Shown here one piece after another: positions 23,273 through 31,988 of a stretch of 32,228 nt of DNA. This DNA comes from an uncultured Clostridia bacterium (GTDB lineage Bacteria; Bacillota; Clostridia; TANB77; CAG-508). Numbering within the stretch: the first letter of the stretch is position 1; each line of letters starts with the position of its first letter. The DNA lies in NCBI GenBank assembly GCA_947627935.1, contig CANQXY010000014.1:1-32228 (forward strand). Reading direction: 5' to 3'. Both the position numbers and the translations under genes were made by a program. A model generated the notes under the pieces. The model was not told the origin of the DNA. It was given only the letters and a program-made list of their open reading frames with translations, and did not search any database.

Positions 23273-23659
23273 CTAATTATTATTATGGCTTTTTTTCTTT
23301 TTTATATACTCTTGTGTTAAAGTGTATATTTCATGTAGTGCAATTATTGCTAAAAAATATCCAAAATATTTTTTCAAAGTTTCAACATCAGTATTTATAG
23401 AAATTTTAGCCCCTATTATTGCTCCTATTATTCCACATATTGATATTATAGTTGCTAGCTTAAAATCAATATTTTTATTTTTTATATTAACTATTATTGC
23501 TGATATAGATGTAGGAACAAAAAAAACTAAATTTATAGCTTGCGCAATATGTTGTTCTAATCCACTAATCGTAGTAAGTAAAAATATAAGAGCTGTTCCT
23601 CCTCCCATTCCCATTCCACTTATAATGCCAGCAACTAATCCAATTATGATTTCAATCAT
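23273..23659 (-). CDS. half-size TauE/SafE (TSUP) permease, subunit B
   Basis: 128 aa with about four membrane segments. It carries the TauE/SafE repeat features GIISGMGMGGGTALIF near the N-terminus and CGIIGAIIGAKIS before the last segment, and ends in a basic tail KKKKSHNNN. Full-length TSUP transporters (sulfite, sulfonate or other organic-anion export or uptake) have about 250 aa with two such repeats; this is one repeat. It lies 31 bp behind another one-repeat gene, so the two probably form a heterodimer equal to one transporter. The ATG follows GGAG. The substrate is unknown. Confidence 0.82.
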   Translation of the reverse strand: MIEIIIGLVAGIISGMGMGGGTALIFLLTTISGLEQHIAQAINLVFFVPTSISAIIVNIKNKNIDFKLATIISICGIIGAIIGAKISINTDVETLKKYFGYFLAIIALHEIYTLTQEYIKKKKSHNNN

Positions 23660-23690
23660 CTAAATCTCCAAATTAAATTTTTTATATCTT

Positions 23691-24035
23691 TTAAAATATC
23701 ATACTATAAGATACATATATCAAAAATAAAGTAAAAATTATTTTAAATATATAATCTGGTAATTTTTTTAATAACTTTGCTCCTATATATCCTCCAGTTA
23801 TTCCTCCAATAGCACATAAAATTCCTATTTTCCAATCAATATAATTATTTTTGTAATAAAAAAAACTACTTGTTAGTACCATTGGTAATATACAAAAAAC
23901 TGATGTTGCTCGTGATTTTTCTGGTTCTTTATTTAGAACATATATAAAAGATGGAACTAAAATCATTCCACCACCAGTTGAAAAAAAACCACATATAAAT
24001 CCTGCAAATATACCTATTAATATTTTTTTAATCAT
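23691..24035 (-). CDS. half-size TauE/SafE (TSUP) permease, subunit A
   Basis: 114 aa, about four membrane segments. The N-terminal motif GFICGFFSTGGGMILVPSF is the classic first repeat of TauE/SafE, and CAIGGITGGYIGAKLLKKL the second half of the repeat. It is the upstream member of a two-gene unit with the other half-size protein. Sequence similarity between the halves is only at the family-motif level, so they are not a recent duplication. No frameshift joins them: they are in separate frames with distinct starts and ribosome binding sites. Confidence 0.82.
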   Translation of the reverse strand: MIKKILIGIFAGFICGFFSTGGGMILVPSFIYVLNKEPEKSRATSVFCILPMVLTSSFFYYKNNYIDWKIGILCAIGGITGGYIGAKLLKKLPDYIFKIIFTLFLIYVSYSMIF

Positions 24036-24090
24036 AATTTACCTACTTTACTTTTTAGTAGTTTGTCCATTTTATATATTTTTATTACAG

Positions 24091-24270
24091 TCATATTCTA
24101 TTTTTATATAATTTATCTAATGCCTCATCACATTTTAACATTTGATATATTATTTTCTTTTTTAATTTTTCATTTTCTATATTGTCTGCTAAATCAAAAA
24201 ATCTTTGTAATTCTTTTAAATAATTTTTATCTTTGCTTTTTTCTTTTAATATTTCTTCTTTTGTCTTCAT
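24091..24270 (-). CDS. 59-aa charged helical hypothetical protein
   Basis: From the ATG at 24270 (AAAGGAAG 4-5 nt upstream; the frame runs back to a TTG at 24300 that has no SD), a protein starting MKTKEEILKEKSKDKNYLKE and ending KLYKNRI. It is dominated by Lys, Glu and Leu, probably two helices with no membrane segment, and has one Cys. It precedes the TauE halves by 55 bp on the same strand and might share their transcript. The function is unknown. Confidence 0.6.
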   Translation of the reverse strand: MKTKEEILKEKSKDKNYLKELQRFFDLADNIENEKLKKKIIYQMLKCDEALDKLYKNRI

Positions 24271-24407
24271 TTTTCTTCCTTTCTCTTTTTGTTTATACAA
24301 TTATTTCTATTATGCATCAATTTTTTTATTTTATTTATTTTTATTTATAAAAAGGCTTTTTTATTATATGAATTTTAATTTTAACTTATAGGTTAATATT
24401 ATTATAT

Positions 24408-24437
24408 AAAAATACTAGCAATAAAGCTAGTATTTTT
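24408..24437 (-). terminator. rarA terminator
   Basis: Perfect 12-bp stem AAAAATACTAGC / GCTAGTATTTTT, 6-nt loop, right after the rarA stop at 24445. Confidence 0.85.
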
Positions 24438-24444
24438 GAACAAT

Positions 24445-25686
24445 TTATTCTATATTTTCATCTTTTATGTAATATTTTGTTCCAATCATTTCATCTGGTA
24501 GATATTGTTGCTCAACAACATGTCCTGGAAAATCATGTGGATATAAATATCCTACTCCATAATCTAATTCTTCCATGCCACTAATTGGTGCATTTCTTAA
24601 ATGCATAGGAACTTCTCCTGTATTTTTTGAATTTATATCTTCTAATGCTTTATTTATTGCTAAATAAGTAGCATTAGATTTTTTTGAAGTTGCAACATAT
24701 ACTGCTGCTTCTGATAATATTATTCTAGCTTCTGGCATTCCTACCATTTTTACAGCTTGCATTGCAGAAGTTGCTATAACTAATGCATTAGGATTTGCCA
24801 TACCTACATCTTCTGAAGCTGCAATTACAATTCTTCTTGCAAGAAACATTGGATCTTCTCCACCATTTAATGCTCTTGCTAAATAAAATACTGCTGCATC
24901 TGGATCTGACCCTCTCATTGATTTAATAAATGCACTTATATTATCATAATGACTATCACCATTTTTATCAAATATTGCTTTTCTGTTTTGTATACAATTT
25001 TTAATAATTTCATCTGTTATACATATATTTCCATCTTTATCCATATTAGTTGTAAGAACTGCTACCTCTAGTGAATTTAATGCTGTTCTTACATCTCCAC
25101 CAGATATATTTGCAAGTTTTTTTAAAGTCTCATCTTCTATTTTTATATTATACTCTCCAAGTCCATCTTTTCTTACTAGAGAATTTTTTAATATATTATA
25201 AATATTTTCTTCAGTTAATGGATTAAGCTTTATAACCATAGATCTTGATATTAAAGCTTTATTTACCTCAAAATATGGGTTTTCTGTAGTTGCACCTATT
25301 AATATAATAGTTCCATCTTCTACAAATGGTAAAAGTGCATCTTGTTGTGCTTTATTAAATCTATGAATTTCATCTATAAATAAAATACTTTTACCATTAG
25401 GATTTAGCATAAAATTTTTTGTTTCCTCTACAATTCTTTTTATATCTGCTACTCCTGATGTTACAGCATTTATTTTATGAAATTTATATTTTGTTGTTTC
25501 ACTTATTACTCTTGCAAGTGAAGTTTTACCACATCCTGGTGGTCCAAATAAAATTATACTAGATAATCTATCAGCTTTTATTGTTCTATATAATAATTTA
25601 TCTTTTGCAAGTACATGTTCTTGTCCTACATATTCTTCTAATGTTTTTGGTCTCATTCTAAATGCTAATGGTTCTTTACTATTCAT
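24445..25686 (-). CDS. rarA: replication-associated recombination protein A (MgsA/RarA)
   Basis: 413 aa AAA+ ATPase with Walker A GPPGCGKT (48-55), Walker [21 protein letters not shown], sensor region [13 protein letters not shown], and the C-terminal MgsA domain ([43 protein letters not shown]). It is a tetrameric clamp-loader-like ATPase acting at stalled forks. It starts 8 bp after ruvA, and its SD overlaps the ruvA stop (TAGGAGA), so the genes are coupled. In many Firmicutes ruvB occupies this place. Confidence 0.95.
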   Translation of the reverse strand: MNSKEPLAFRMRPKTLEEYVGQEHVLAKDKLLYRTIKADRLSSIILFGPPGCGKTSLARVISETTKYKFHKINAVTSGVADIKRIVEETKNFMLNPNGKSILFIDEIHRFNKAQQDALLPFVEDGTIILIGATTENPYFEVNKALISRSMVIKLNPLTEENIYNILKNSLVRKDGLGEYNIKIEDETLKKLANISGGDVRTALNSLEVAVLTTNMDKDGNICITDEIIKNCIQNRKAIFDKNGDSHYDNISAFIKSMRGSDPDAAVFYLARALNGGEDPMFLARRIVIAASEDVGMANPNALVIATSAMQAVKMVGMPEARIILSEAAVYVATSKKSNATYLAINKALEDINSKNTGEVPMHLRNAPISGMEELDYGVGYLYPHDFPGHVVEQQYLPDEMIGTKYYIKDENIE

Positions 25687-25694
25687 AATATCTC

Positions 25695-26297
25695 CTACAT
25701 TCCAAGGATTGCTAGTCCTTTCTTTATTATATCTTCTACTGACATATTTTGTGTGTCTATTTTTTCTATTGCTTTTTCTATTACCTTTTTATTATATCCT
25801 AAAACTTGAAGTGCATTTATTGCATCTGTTACTAAATTATCAGCTTTTATTGCTTCTTTAACCTTTTCATCGTTTTGTTTACTTATGTTTTCATCTTTCT
25901 TTAACTTATCTTTTAATTCTAAAACTATTCTTTGCGCAGATTTTGCTCCAATTCCAGGTATATTAGTTAGTTTTGATATATCATTTTGTATTACAGCTAT
26001 TGCAAATTCTGAAGGTGTTACACAAGAAAGCATTGTTACTGCAGTTTTTGCTCCAACACCACTTACAGATATCAATAATTCAAACATTCTTAACTCTTCA
26101 GATGTATTAAATCCAAATAAACTTATATCATCTTCTCTTACTCTATAATATGTATGTACTTTTACTATGTCCCCTATATTTCCTAGATTATCTATACTAG
26201 TTTCTGACATATATACTTTATATCCTATTCCTGATACATCTATTATTACATAATCACTTGATTTATTTTCCAATATTCCTTTTATATATGCTATCAT
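25695..26297 (-). CDS. ruvA: Holliday junction DNA helicase subunit RuvA
   Basis: 200 aa. The OB-fold domain starts MIAYIKGILENKSSDYVIIDV, a helix-hairpin-helix region follows (LISVSGVGAKTAVTML and LTNIPGIGAKSAQRIVLELK), and the C-terminal domain III (DAINALQVLGYNKKVIEKAI) is the part that binds RuvB. The RuvA tetramer binds four-way junctions and loads RuvB. The length is standard. It leads the ruvA-rarA operon behind a consensus promoter; ruvB is not adjacent. Confidence 0.95.
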   Translation of the reverse strand: MIAYIKGILENKSSDYVIIDVSGIGYKVYMSETSIDNLGNIGDIVKVHTYYRVREDDISLFGFNTSEELRMFELLISVSGVGAKTAVTMLSCVTPSEFAIAVIQNDISKLTNIPGIGAKSAQRIVLELKDKLKKDENISKQNDEKVKEAIKADNLVTDAINALQVLGYNKKVIEKAIEKIDTQNMSVEDIIKKGLAILGM

Positions 26298-26327
26298 AAA
26301 TTTCTCCTTTTAAATTTATTTATCTGA

Positions 26328-26356
26328 ATTATATTTGTTTTAAAGTTTTTTGTCAA
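26328..26356 (-). promoter_or_regulatory. ruvA promoter
   Basis: TTGACA (26351-26356), spacer 17, TATAAT (26328-26333), minus strand. The -35 abuts the stop of the upstream gene (26359), so the operon has its own consensus promoter. Confidence 0.8.
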
Positions 26357-26358
26357 TA

Positions 26359-27312
26359 TTATTCGAACGTTTTTTCGTATTTTTCTTCATTACTTCTTCT
26401 TATGATTTTCTTTAATTTTTTAACACCTTGTTCTTTTTGACGTACTCCTAATACTAATCCTTCTTGTTCCATTTCATCTATCTTATCTAACTCTACTTTT
26501 ACAAATCTATTATTTTTTTTGGAAAAAATATATACATTTGTATTATTTTCTTCAGATGAATATACACACATAGTATAATCTCTTTGATCATCTTCTTTTT
26601 GTCTATAACAATTAAATGCAAATACTTTCTTATCTATATATCTTTGTATAGTTTTATTAAATAATCCTCTATAATATTTATACATTTCAACAAATTCTAA
26701 ATCATTTTCAAATTGATTTACTTTTTGATCATTAAATATAATATCTAATGCCTCGTTTGGTGTTTTGTCTTTTACTTTTTCTTTTAATCCTTCTATTGCA
26801 TTATCTTTATAATCTTCTTTTCTTTCTACGTATCCTATTTTTTTATCTATATTTAATAATTCACTTTCAGATAATTCAAATAATGAATTTAATTCATATT
26901 TAGACTTTGTACCAAAATATTCAGTTTTACATTTTGTTTGTATATTACATAAATCTAATTGTAAATCAGCTTTTATTTTTGTTCCATCCTTTAAAATTAT
27001 AATACCATATTTATGGTCTCCTTCTGAAGTAACTATAGAATTTATTCCAAATTCTTTTAAAATGTCTCTATATAAATATGATAAAGATACACATATTATT
27101 TTTCTATTTTTAGCAACTGAGTCAGTATTATACTTAGTTCTTTCAGCCATTTGATACATCTGTCTTTTAACTTTGGTATTTCCAAAAAAATATCTTTCAT
27201 CAAACGCTTTTTCTTTACCTAATTTAATATAAATATATTTGGCCGTTTCTATTTCGTTTAAATTTTGTGGCATATTTTTCTTTAAGTCTTCTATAAATTC
27301 TAATTTATTCAT
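26359..27312 (-). CDS. putative transglutaminase-like cysteine-protease-fold protein
   Basis: 317 aa from the ATG at 27312 (GAGG nine bases upstream; a TTG extension to 27327 overlaps that SD). I see a possible papain/transglutaminase-type core: Cys74 in RKIICVSLSYLYRDILKEFG, His100 in SEGDHKYGIII and Asp116 in IKADLQLD, with the spacing typical of a Cys-His-Asp triad. The N-terminal 70 residues and the C-terminal 180 residues are helical and charged with no known domain. No signal peptide or membrane segment is visible, so it is cytosolic unless exported another way. The gene lies between dapL and ruvA on the same strand, after a terminator. The fold assignment is a by-eye inference; the substrate is unknown. 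Confidence 0.6.
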   Translation of the reverse strand: MNKLEFIEDLKKNMPQNLNEIETAKYIYIKLGKEKAFDERYFFGNTKVKRQMYQMAERTKYNTDSVAKNRKIICVSLSYLYRDILKEFGINSIVTSEGDHKYGIIILKDGTKIKADLQLDLCNIQTKCKTEYFGTKSKYELNSLFELSESELLNIDKKIGYVERKEDYKDNAIEGLKEKVKDKTPNEALDIIFNDQKVNQFENDLEFVEMYKYYRGLFNKTIQRYIDKKVFAFNCYRQKEDDQRDYTMCVYSSEENNTNVYIFSKKNNRFVKVELDKIDEMEQEGLVLGVRQKEQGVKKLKKIIRRSNEEKYEKTFE

Positions 27313-27389
27313 TTCAACCATCCTCAACTTTAATACATTTATTTTACCAAATTTTTTTATATTTTTAAATATATTTATTAAATAAAAAA

Positions 27390-27410
27390 GAAAGCGTTTA
27401 TAACGCCTTC
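27390..27410 (-). terminator. dapF-dapL operon terminator
   Basis: A 9-bp stem, GAAAGCGTT (27390-27398) / AACGCCTTC (27402-27410), with one G-U pair and a 3-nt loop, followed on - by CTTTTTTATTT. Confidence 0.8.
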
Positions 27411-27413
27411 AAA

Positions 27414-28646
27414 TTATATATTCCAATTTTTAATTCTTTCTATTGCTTGTATTGTATTTTCTTTTGTTCCAAATGCTGTTAATCTAAAATATCCTTCACC
27501 ACTTGGTCCAAATCCACTTCCAGGAGTTCCTACAACATTTACTTCTTCTAGTAATTTATCAAAGAATTCCCAAGAAGTTAAATTTTTTGGTACTTTTAGC
27601 CATACATATGGAGAATTTACTCCTCCAAAGACTTTATAACCCGCTTCTTCTAATCCCTTTTTTATAATTTTAGCATTTTCCATATAATAAGCTATATTTT
27701 CTTTTATTTGTTTTTGCCCTTCTTCTGTAAATGTTGCTTCTGCTGCTCTTTGAACTATATATGATACTCCATTAAATTTAGTACATGTTCTTCTATTCCA
27801 TAATTTATTTAGGCTAACTATTTCCCCATTTTTAGAATATCCATTAACTGTTTTAGGTATTACAACATATGCACATCTTACTCCTGTAAATCCTGCAGTT
27901 TTAGAAAAGCTTCTAAATTCTATTGCAACATCTTTTGCTCCTTCTATCTCAAATATACTGTGAGGTACATTTTCTTCTGTTATAAATGCTTCATATGCTG
28001 AATCATACAATATTATTGAATTATTTTCTTTAGCATAATCTATCCATACTTTTAAATCTTCTTTAGAAAGCACTGTCCCTGTTGGATTATTTGGGAAACA
28101 TAAATATATCATATCTACTTTTTCTTTTGGAAGTTCTGGTTTGAAATTATTTTCTTCATTTACTGCTAGATATACAATGTTTTCATATTGTCCTTTTTCT
28201 TTGTTAAATTTTCCGCTTCTACCTGACATTACATTTGTATCTAAGTATACAGGATATACTGGATCTGTTATAGCAACTTTATTGTCTTTTGCAAATATAT
28301 CTACAATATTTCCACAATCACATTTTGCACCATCTGATATAAATATTTCATCATTTTCTAAAGTTACTCCTATTTTTTTATAATCTTCAACTATTGCATT
28401 TCTCAAAAATTCATATCCTTGTTCTGGTCCATAACCTTTAAATCCTTTGCTTGTTCCCATTTCATCTACAGCTTTATGCATCGCATCTAGACATGCTGGA
28501 ACTATTGGTCTAGTTACATCTCCTATTCCAAGTTTTATTATTTTTTTATCTAGATTATTTTTTGTATATTCATTAACTTTTTTAGCTATTGTAGAAAATA
28601 AATAACTATCTTGTAATTCTAAGAAATCTTCATTTATCTTTATCAT
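27414..28646 (-). CDS. dapL: LL-diaminopimelate aminotransferase
   Basis: 410 aa, class I/II PLP aminotransferase. It begins [17 protein letters not shown], with [34 protein letters not shown] and the PLP lysine in [10 protein letters not shown], all typical of DapL. It converts tetrahydrodipicolinate directly to LL-diaminopimelate using glutamate, bypassing the succinylase and acetylase routes. The frame runs back to an ATG at 28655 that overlaps the SD (GAAAGG), so the start at 28646, spaced 9 nt, is preferred. It follows dapF by 17 bp, giving consecutive steps of meso-DAP and lysine synthesis in one operon. Confidence 0.95.
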   Translation of the reverse strand: MIKINEDFLELQDSYLFSTIAKKVNEYTKNNLDKKIIKLGIGDVTRPIVPACLDAMHKAVDEMGTSKGFKGYGPEQGYEFLRNAIVEDYKKIGVTLENDEIFISDGAKCDCGNIVDIFAKDNKVAITDPVYPVYLDTNVMSGRSGKFNKEKGQYENIVYLAVNEENNFKPELPKEKVDMIYLCFPNNPTGTVLSKEDLKVWIDYAKENNSIILYDSAYEAFITEENVPHSIFEIEGAKDVAIEFRSFSKTAGFTGVRCAYVVIPKTVNGYSKNGEIVSLNKLWNRRTCTKFNGVSYIVQRAAEATFTEEGQKQIKENIAYYMENAKIIKKGLEEAGYKVFGGVNSPYVWLKVPKNLTSWEFFDKLLEEVNVVGTPGSGFGPSGEGYFRLTAFGTKENTIQAIERIKNWNI

Positions 28647-28663
28647 TAAAATCATCCTTTCTA

Positions 28664-29500
28664 TTATTTATATAATTCTCCATCAAATACAGTAACAGCT
28701 GGACCTGTCATATATATATGATTATCATTTTTATCCCATTTAATGTTTAACATTCCTCCTAAAAGTTCAATATTTACTTCTCTATCTGTTAATCCATTTA
28801 AATGGCAACTAACTGCTGTAGCACATGCTCCTGTACCACAAGCTAAAGTTTCTCCTGCTCCTCTTTCCCATACTCTCATCTTAATGTTTTTATTGTCTAT
28901 TATTTCAACAAACTCTACATTTGTTTTTTTAGGAAAAGCTTTATCTACTTCCACAATTTTTCCATATTTGTGTACATCAAATTCTTTTACATTATCTACT
29001 ATAGTTATAGCATGTGGATTTCCCATTGATACACAAGTAAATTTAAACTCTCTGTCATCTGCTTTTATTACTAAATCTTTAACTGGAGTTTTGGTATAAA
29101 TTACTGGTATTTCATCTGGATTTAATATTGGCTCACCCATGTCTACTCTTACAGTTTTTACTTCGTTTCCTTCAACATTTAATATTAAGTTTTTTATTCC
29201 TGCTAATGTTTCAATAGTAATTTTGGTTTTGTTTGTTAATCCTTTATCATATACAAACTTTCCAACACATCTTATTCCATTTCCACACATTTCAGCTTCA
29301 GATCCGTCTGAATTAAACATCCTCATTTTAAAATCAGCAACTTCACTTTTACAAATTAATATTAATCCATCTGAACCAATTCCAAAGTTTCTGTTACTAA
29401 CAAAACGAGCTAAGGAAGATTCATCTTCTATATGTTGATTTATACAATCAATATAGACATAATCATTTCCCAGCCCGTGCATTTTCGTAAATTTAATCAT
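28664..29500 (-). CDS. dapF: diaminopimelate epimerase
   Basis: 278 aa, starting [18 protein letters not shown]. The two catalytic Cys are in MCGNGIRC (Cys72) and LACGTGACA (Cys220), within two alpha/beta halves. It interconverts LL- and meso-diaminopimelate for lysine and peptidoglycan. The length is normal. The ATG follows AGAGGTGA. It is first gene of the dapF-dapL operon, with a TTGACA-type promoter about 70 bp upstream; no lysine riboswitch is apparent in the short leader. Confidence 0.96.
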   Translation of the reverse strand: MIKFTKMHGLGNDYVYIDCINQHIEDESSLARFVSNRNFGIGSDGLILICKSEVADFKMRMFNSDGSEAEMCGNGIRCVGKFVYDKGLTNKTKITIETLAGIKNLILNVEGNEVKTVRVDMGEPILNPDEIPVIYTKTPVKDLVIKADDREFKFTCVSMGNPHAITIVDNVKEFDVHKYGKIVEVDKAFPKKTNVEFVEIIDNKNIKMRVWERGAGETLACGTGACATAVSCHLNGLTDREVNIELLGGMLNIKWDKNDNHIYMTGPAVTVFDGELYK

Positions 29501-29565
29501 TTTAAGTCACCTCTTAAATTAGGTATTAATATAAAATAAAATATAGTTATATTCTATTCGGGTAG

Positions 29566-29595
29566 ATTTTATCATATGTATTTTTTATTTGTCAA
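29566..29595 (-). promoter_or_regulatory. dapF promoter
   Basis: TTGACA (29590-29595), spacer 18, TAAAAT (29566-29571) with a TG just upstream of the -10, minus strand. The leader of about 65 nt has no clear riboswitch. Confidence 0.65.
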
Positions 29596-29714
29596 ATTTA
29601 TTTTAATAAAAGCTATGTACTAAAATATACTTATAAAATATAAAAATTTATATTAATTGACAAAATTCTCTTTAATAAACTTTAAAAAAGTTATATACTA
29701 TATATGGTGATATT

Positions 29715-30422
29715 ATGAATATTTTTAAAAAATTGTTATTTAAAATATTTATTTTTATTTTTATCATATTAATTTTGGTATCTTTAACATTTCTATTTTT
29801 AGGGTATAATTACTATTCTAAATCTTTAGAGCAAAAAAGCTTATCTAGTAGAGTTTCAGATATAAAAAATGATGAAAACTTTGTAGAATTCAAAGATTTA
29901 AGTAAAAGTTATATAGATGCAGTTATCGCAACTGAAGATCATAGATTTTATGAGCATGGTGCAATAGATTTTATTTCTATTGCAAGAGCAATTTTTGTTA
30001 ATATAAAAAATAAAGAATTACAAGAAGGTGGAAGTACAATAACTCAGCAAGTAGCAAAAAATGTTTGTTTATCTCAAGAAAAAAGTGCAATAAGAAAAAT
30101 AGCTGAACTTTTTTCAGCTTATGATTTAGAAAAAAATTATTCAAAAAATGAAATATTTGAATTATATGTTAATACTGCATATTTTGGTAATGGTTATTAT
30201 GGTATTAAGCAAGCAAGTAATGGTTATTATAATAAAGAACCTAAAGATCTTAACCTTTTTGAATCTTCTATGCTTGCTGGAGTTCCAAATGCTCCATCTG
30301 TTTATGCTCCTACCAAAAATATGGATTTAGCCACACAAAGACAAAAACAAGTTTTAGATAAAATGGTAAAATATGGGTATATAAATGAAGAAGATGTAAC
30401 TAATATTAATTTAGAAAATTAA
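29715..30422 (+). CDS. monofunctional peptidoglycan glycosyltransferase (GT51)
   Basis: 235 aa. One N-terminal membrane anchor (about residues 9-30) is followed by a GT51 domain with the catalytic Glu74 in IATEDHRFYEHGAID, then GGSTITQQVAKN, KNYSKNEIFELYVNTAYFGNG and SMLAGVPNAPSVYAP. It polymerises lipid II into glycan strands outside the membrane. No transpeptidase domain follows; the protein ends naturally at a size normal for MtgA-type enzymes, so it is not a broken class A PBP. GGTGA four bases before the ATG is a modest SD. It is divergent from dapF, linking precursor synthesis and polymerisation by position. Confidence 0.92.
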   Translation: MNIFKKLLFKIFIFIFIILILVSLTFLFLGYNYYSKSLEQKSLSSRVSDIKNDENFVEFKDLSKSYIDAVIATEDHRFYEHGAIDFISIARAIFVNIKNKELQEGGSTITQQVAKNVCLSQEKSAIRKIAELFSAYDLEKNYSKNEIFELYVNTAYFGNGYYGIKQASNGYYNKEPKDLNLFESSMLAGVPNAPSVYAPTKNMDLATQRQKQVLDKMVKYGYINEEDVTNINLEN

Positions 30423-30451
30423 AAAGGATGAAATTTAATTTCATCCTTTTT
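30421..30451. terminator. bidirectional terminator between GT51 gene and acpP
   Basis: A 13-bp perfect stem, AAAAAGGATGAAA (30421-30433) / TTTCATCCTTTTT (30439-30451), loop TTTAA. The GT51 stop TAA (30420-30422) overlaps the stem, and the acpP stop is 4 bp beyond the other side. Confidence 0.88.
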
Positions 30452-30454
30452 ATA

Positions 30455-30694
30455 TTATACATTTTCTTTTATATAGTCTACTACATCTCCTACAGTAACT
30501 ACTTTTTCTGCATCACTATCTGGAATTTCTATATCAAATTCTTCTTCTAAAGCCATTATTAATTCAACTATATCTAAAGAATCTGCTCCTAAATCATCTA
30601 TAAATGATGCTTCTAATGTAACAGTTGCTTCTGCTACTCCTAATTGTTCTACAATAATCTCTTTTACTTTTTCAAAAACTTCTTCTGAACTCAT
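30455..30694 (-). CDS. acpP: acyl carrier protein
   Basis: 79 aa acidic four-helix protein. The phosphopantetheine attachment Ser39 lies in [19 protein letters not shown], and the end [11 protein letters not shown] is standard. It carries acyl chains in fatty acid synthesis. The frame runs back to a TTG at 30718, but the ATG at 30694 with GGAGGTGA upstream gives the usual ACP N-terminus [14 protein letters not shown]. It follows plsX by 140 bp with its own promoter, so it can be expressed alone. Confidence 0.96.
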   Translation of the reverse strand: MSSEEVFEKVKEIIVEQLGVAEATVTLEASFIDDLGADSLDIVELIMALEEEFDIEIPDSDAEKVVTVGDVVDYIKENV

Positions 30695-30763
30695 TTTAAT
30701 AAGTTCACCTCCTCTCAAGTACGAAATAATATCTTTTATTATTTTTCATTATTATATGTAACA

Positions 30764-30792
30764 TTTATATTATATGTTTTTATATTTGTCAA
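30764..30792 (-). promoter_or_regulatory. acpP promoter
   Basis: TTGACA (30787-30792), spacer 17, TATAAA (30764-30769), minus strand, in the plsX-acpP gap. Confidence 0.7.
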
Positions 30793-30836
30793 GTAAAGTT
30801 CAAAATTATTTTATTTTTATACTATGCATTCGAAAA

Positions 30837-31853
30837 TTAATCTTTCTGAAACTTTTCTATCATTTTTTCTACAGCTCTATTTTCTACAAATTGCTCTGCT
30901 TGTTTAATAGTAAATTCAAATAATTTTTCATCACTACTTCCATGTGCTTTTACAACTGGTTTTTTTACTCCTAAAAATAATGCTCCACCATATTCTTTAT
31001 AATCCATTGCTTTTGAAAGAGAATTTAGTGATGGCATTGCAGGTATTGCACCTAAAGTTGTAAATATATTTTTTTTGATGCTTTCTTTTAAAGTTCTTTT
31101 TACTAATTTTCCAACACCCTCAACTGTTTTTAAAAATACATTTCCTGTAAATCCATCTGCTACTAAAATGTCTATATCTCCTGAAAAAGCATCTCTTCCT
31201 TCAACATTTCCTACGAATTCTATATCTAATTCATCTGCTTTTTCTTTTATTAATTTATATGATTCTCTTATTAATTCATTACCTTTTGTTTCTTCTGTCC
31301 CTATATTTAAAAGTCCTACTCTTGGTTTTTCGTTTCCAAAAGTATTTCTTAAATATATACTAGACATCTGTGCAAATTGTAATAAGTTTATAGGTTTACA
31401 ATTTGTATTAGATCCACAATCTATTAATAATAGCCTACTTTTATATGCTGGTAATATTCCAGCTAGTGCTGGTCTGTCTATTCCTTTAATTCTACCTACT
31501 AATAATGTAGCACCTGTTAGTAATGCTCCTGAATTACCTGCAGAAATAAATACATCTCCTTCATCTTCTTTTAGCATTTTAAATCCTACAACCATTGATG
31601 AATCTTTCTTACTTTTTATTGCTATTGTTGGTGTATCTTCCATTTCTATAATTTCTGTTGTATTTTTAATTTTTAGTCTGTCTGATATTTCTTCAGGTTC
31701 TTTACCATAAAATTCTTTTATTTTACTTCTAATAACTTCTTCTTTACCTATTAAAACTAATTCTGCTTTTATTTGGTTAATTGCTTTTATTGCTCCTTTA
31801 ATATTTGCATCTGGGCTATTGTCTCCACCCATAACATCTAAAAGTATTTTCAC
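30837..31853 (-). CDS. plsX: phosphate acyltransferase PlsX
   Basis: 338 aa. It starts KILLDVMGGDNSPDANIKGA and contains SAGNSGALLTGATLLVGRIKGIDRPALAG, GTEETKGNEL and VADGFTGNVFLKTVEG, with a C-terminal YGGALFLGVKKPVVKAHGSS. It makes acyl-phosphate from acyl-ACP for phospholipid synthesis. The size is normal. The start is GTG at 31853, with AGGAGG 6 nt upstream. It pairs functionally with acpP downstream. No FapR-type operator was recognised. Confidence 0.96.
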   Translation of the reverse strand: MKILLDVMGGDNSPDANIKGAIKAINQIKAELVLIGKEEVIRSKIKEFYGKEPEEISDRLKIKNTTEIIEMEDTPTIAIKSKKDSSMVVGFKMLKEDEGDVFISAGNSGALLTGATLLVGRIKGIDRPALAGILPAYKSRLLLIDCGSNTNCKPINLLQFAQMSSIYLRNTFGNEKPRVGLLNIGTEETKGNELIRESYKLIKEKADELDIEFVGNVEGRDAFSGDIDILVADGFTGNVFLKTVEGVGKLVKRTLKESIKKNIFTTLGAIPAMPSLNSLSKAMDYKEYGGALFLGVKKPVVKAHGSSDEKLFEFTIKQAEQFVENRAVEKMIEKFQKD

Positions 31854-31902
31854 TTTTATCCTCCTAATTTGTTTATATTTATATAGTATTTATAACATAA
31901 CC

Positions 31903-31931
31903 ATTTTATTATTGTTTTTATAAAAAAGCAA
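31903..31931 (-). promoter_or_regulatory. possible plsX promoter
   Basis: TTGCTT (31926-31931), spacer 17, TAAAAT (31903-31908), minus strand, about 40 bp before the plsX SD and just past the tuf terminator. Confidence 0.45.
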
Positions 31932-31951
31932 GTATTTTATAAAAGAATACA

Positions 31952-31981
31952 AAAAAATAGAGTCCAAAGACTCTATTTTTT
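31952..31981 (-). terminator. tuf terminator
   Basis: A 13-bp perfect stem, AAAAAATAGAGTC (31952-31964) / GACTCTATTTTTT (31969-31981), loop CAAA, directly after the tuf stop. Confidence 0.88.
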
Positions 31982-31988
31982 ATTTATA

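Noticed and set aside
29501..29565. Lysine riboswitch or T-box ahead of dapF
   Set aside because: The leader is about 65 nt, too short, with no T-box sequence or lysine-aptamer features.
29657..29662. TTGACA as promoter of the GT51 gene
   Set aside because: No acceptable -10 lies 16-18 nt downstream.
29715..30422. Truncated class A penicillin-binding protein
   Set aside because: The GT51 domain is complete and followed by a normal stop and terminator; the length fits monofunctional glycosyltransferases.
31075..31710. 211-codon open frame on +
   Set aside because: Antisense to plsX; low-complexity Ser/Leu/Phe translation, no SD, typical shadow of an AT-rich gene.
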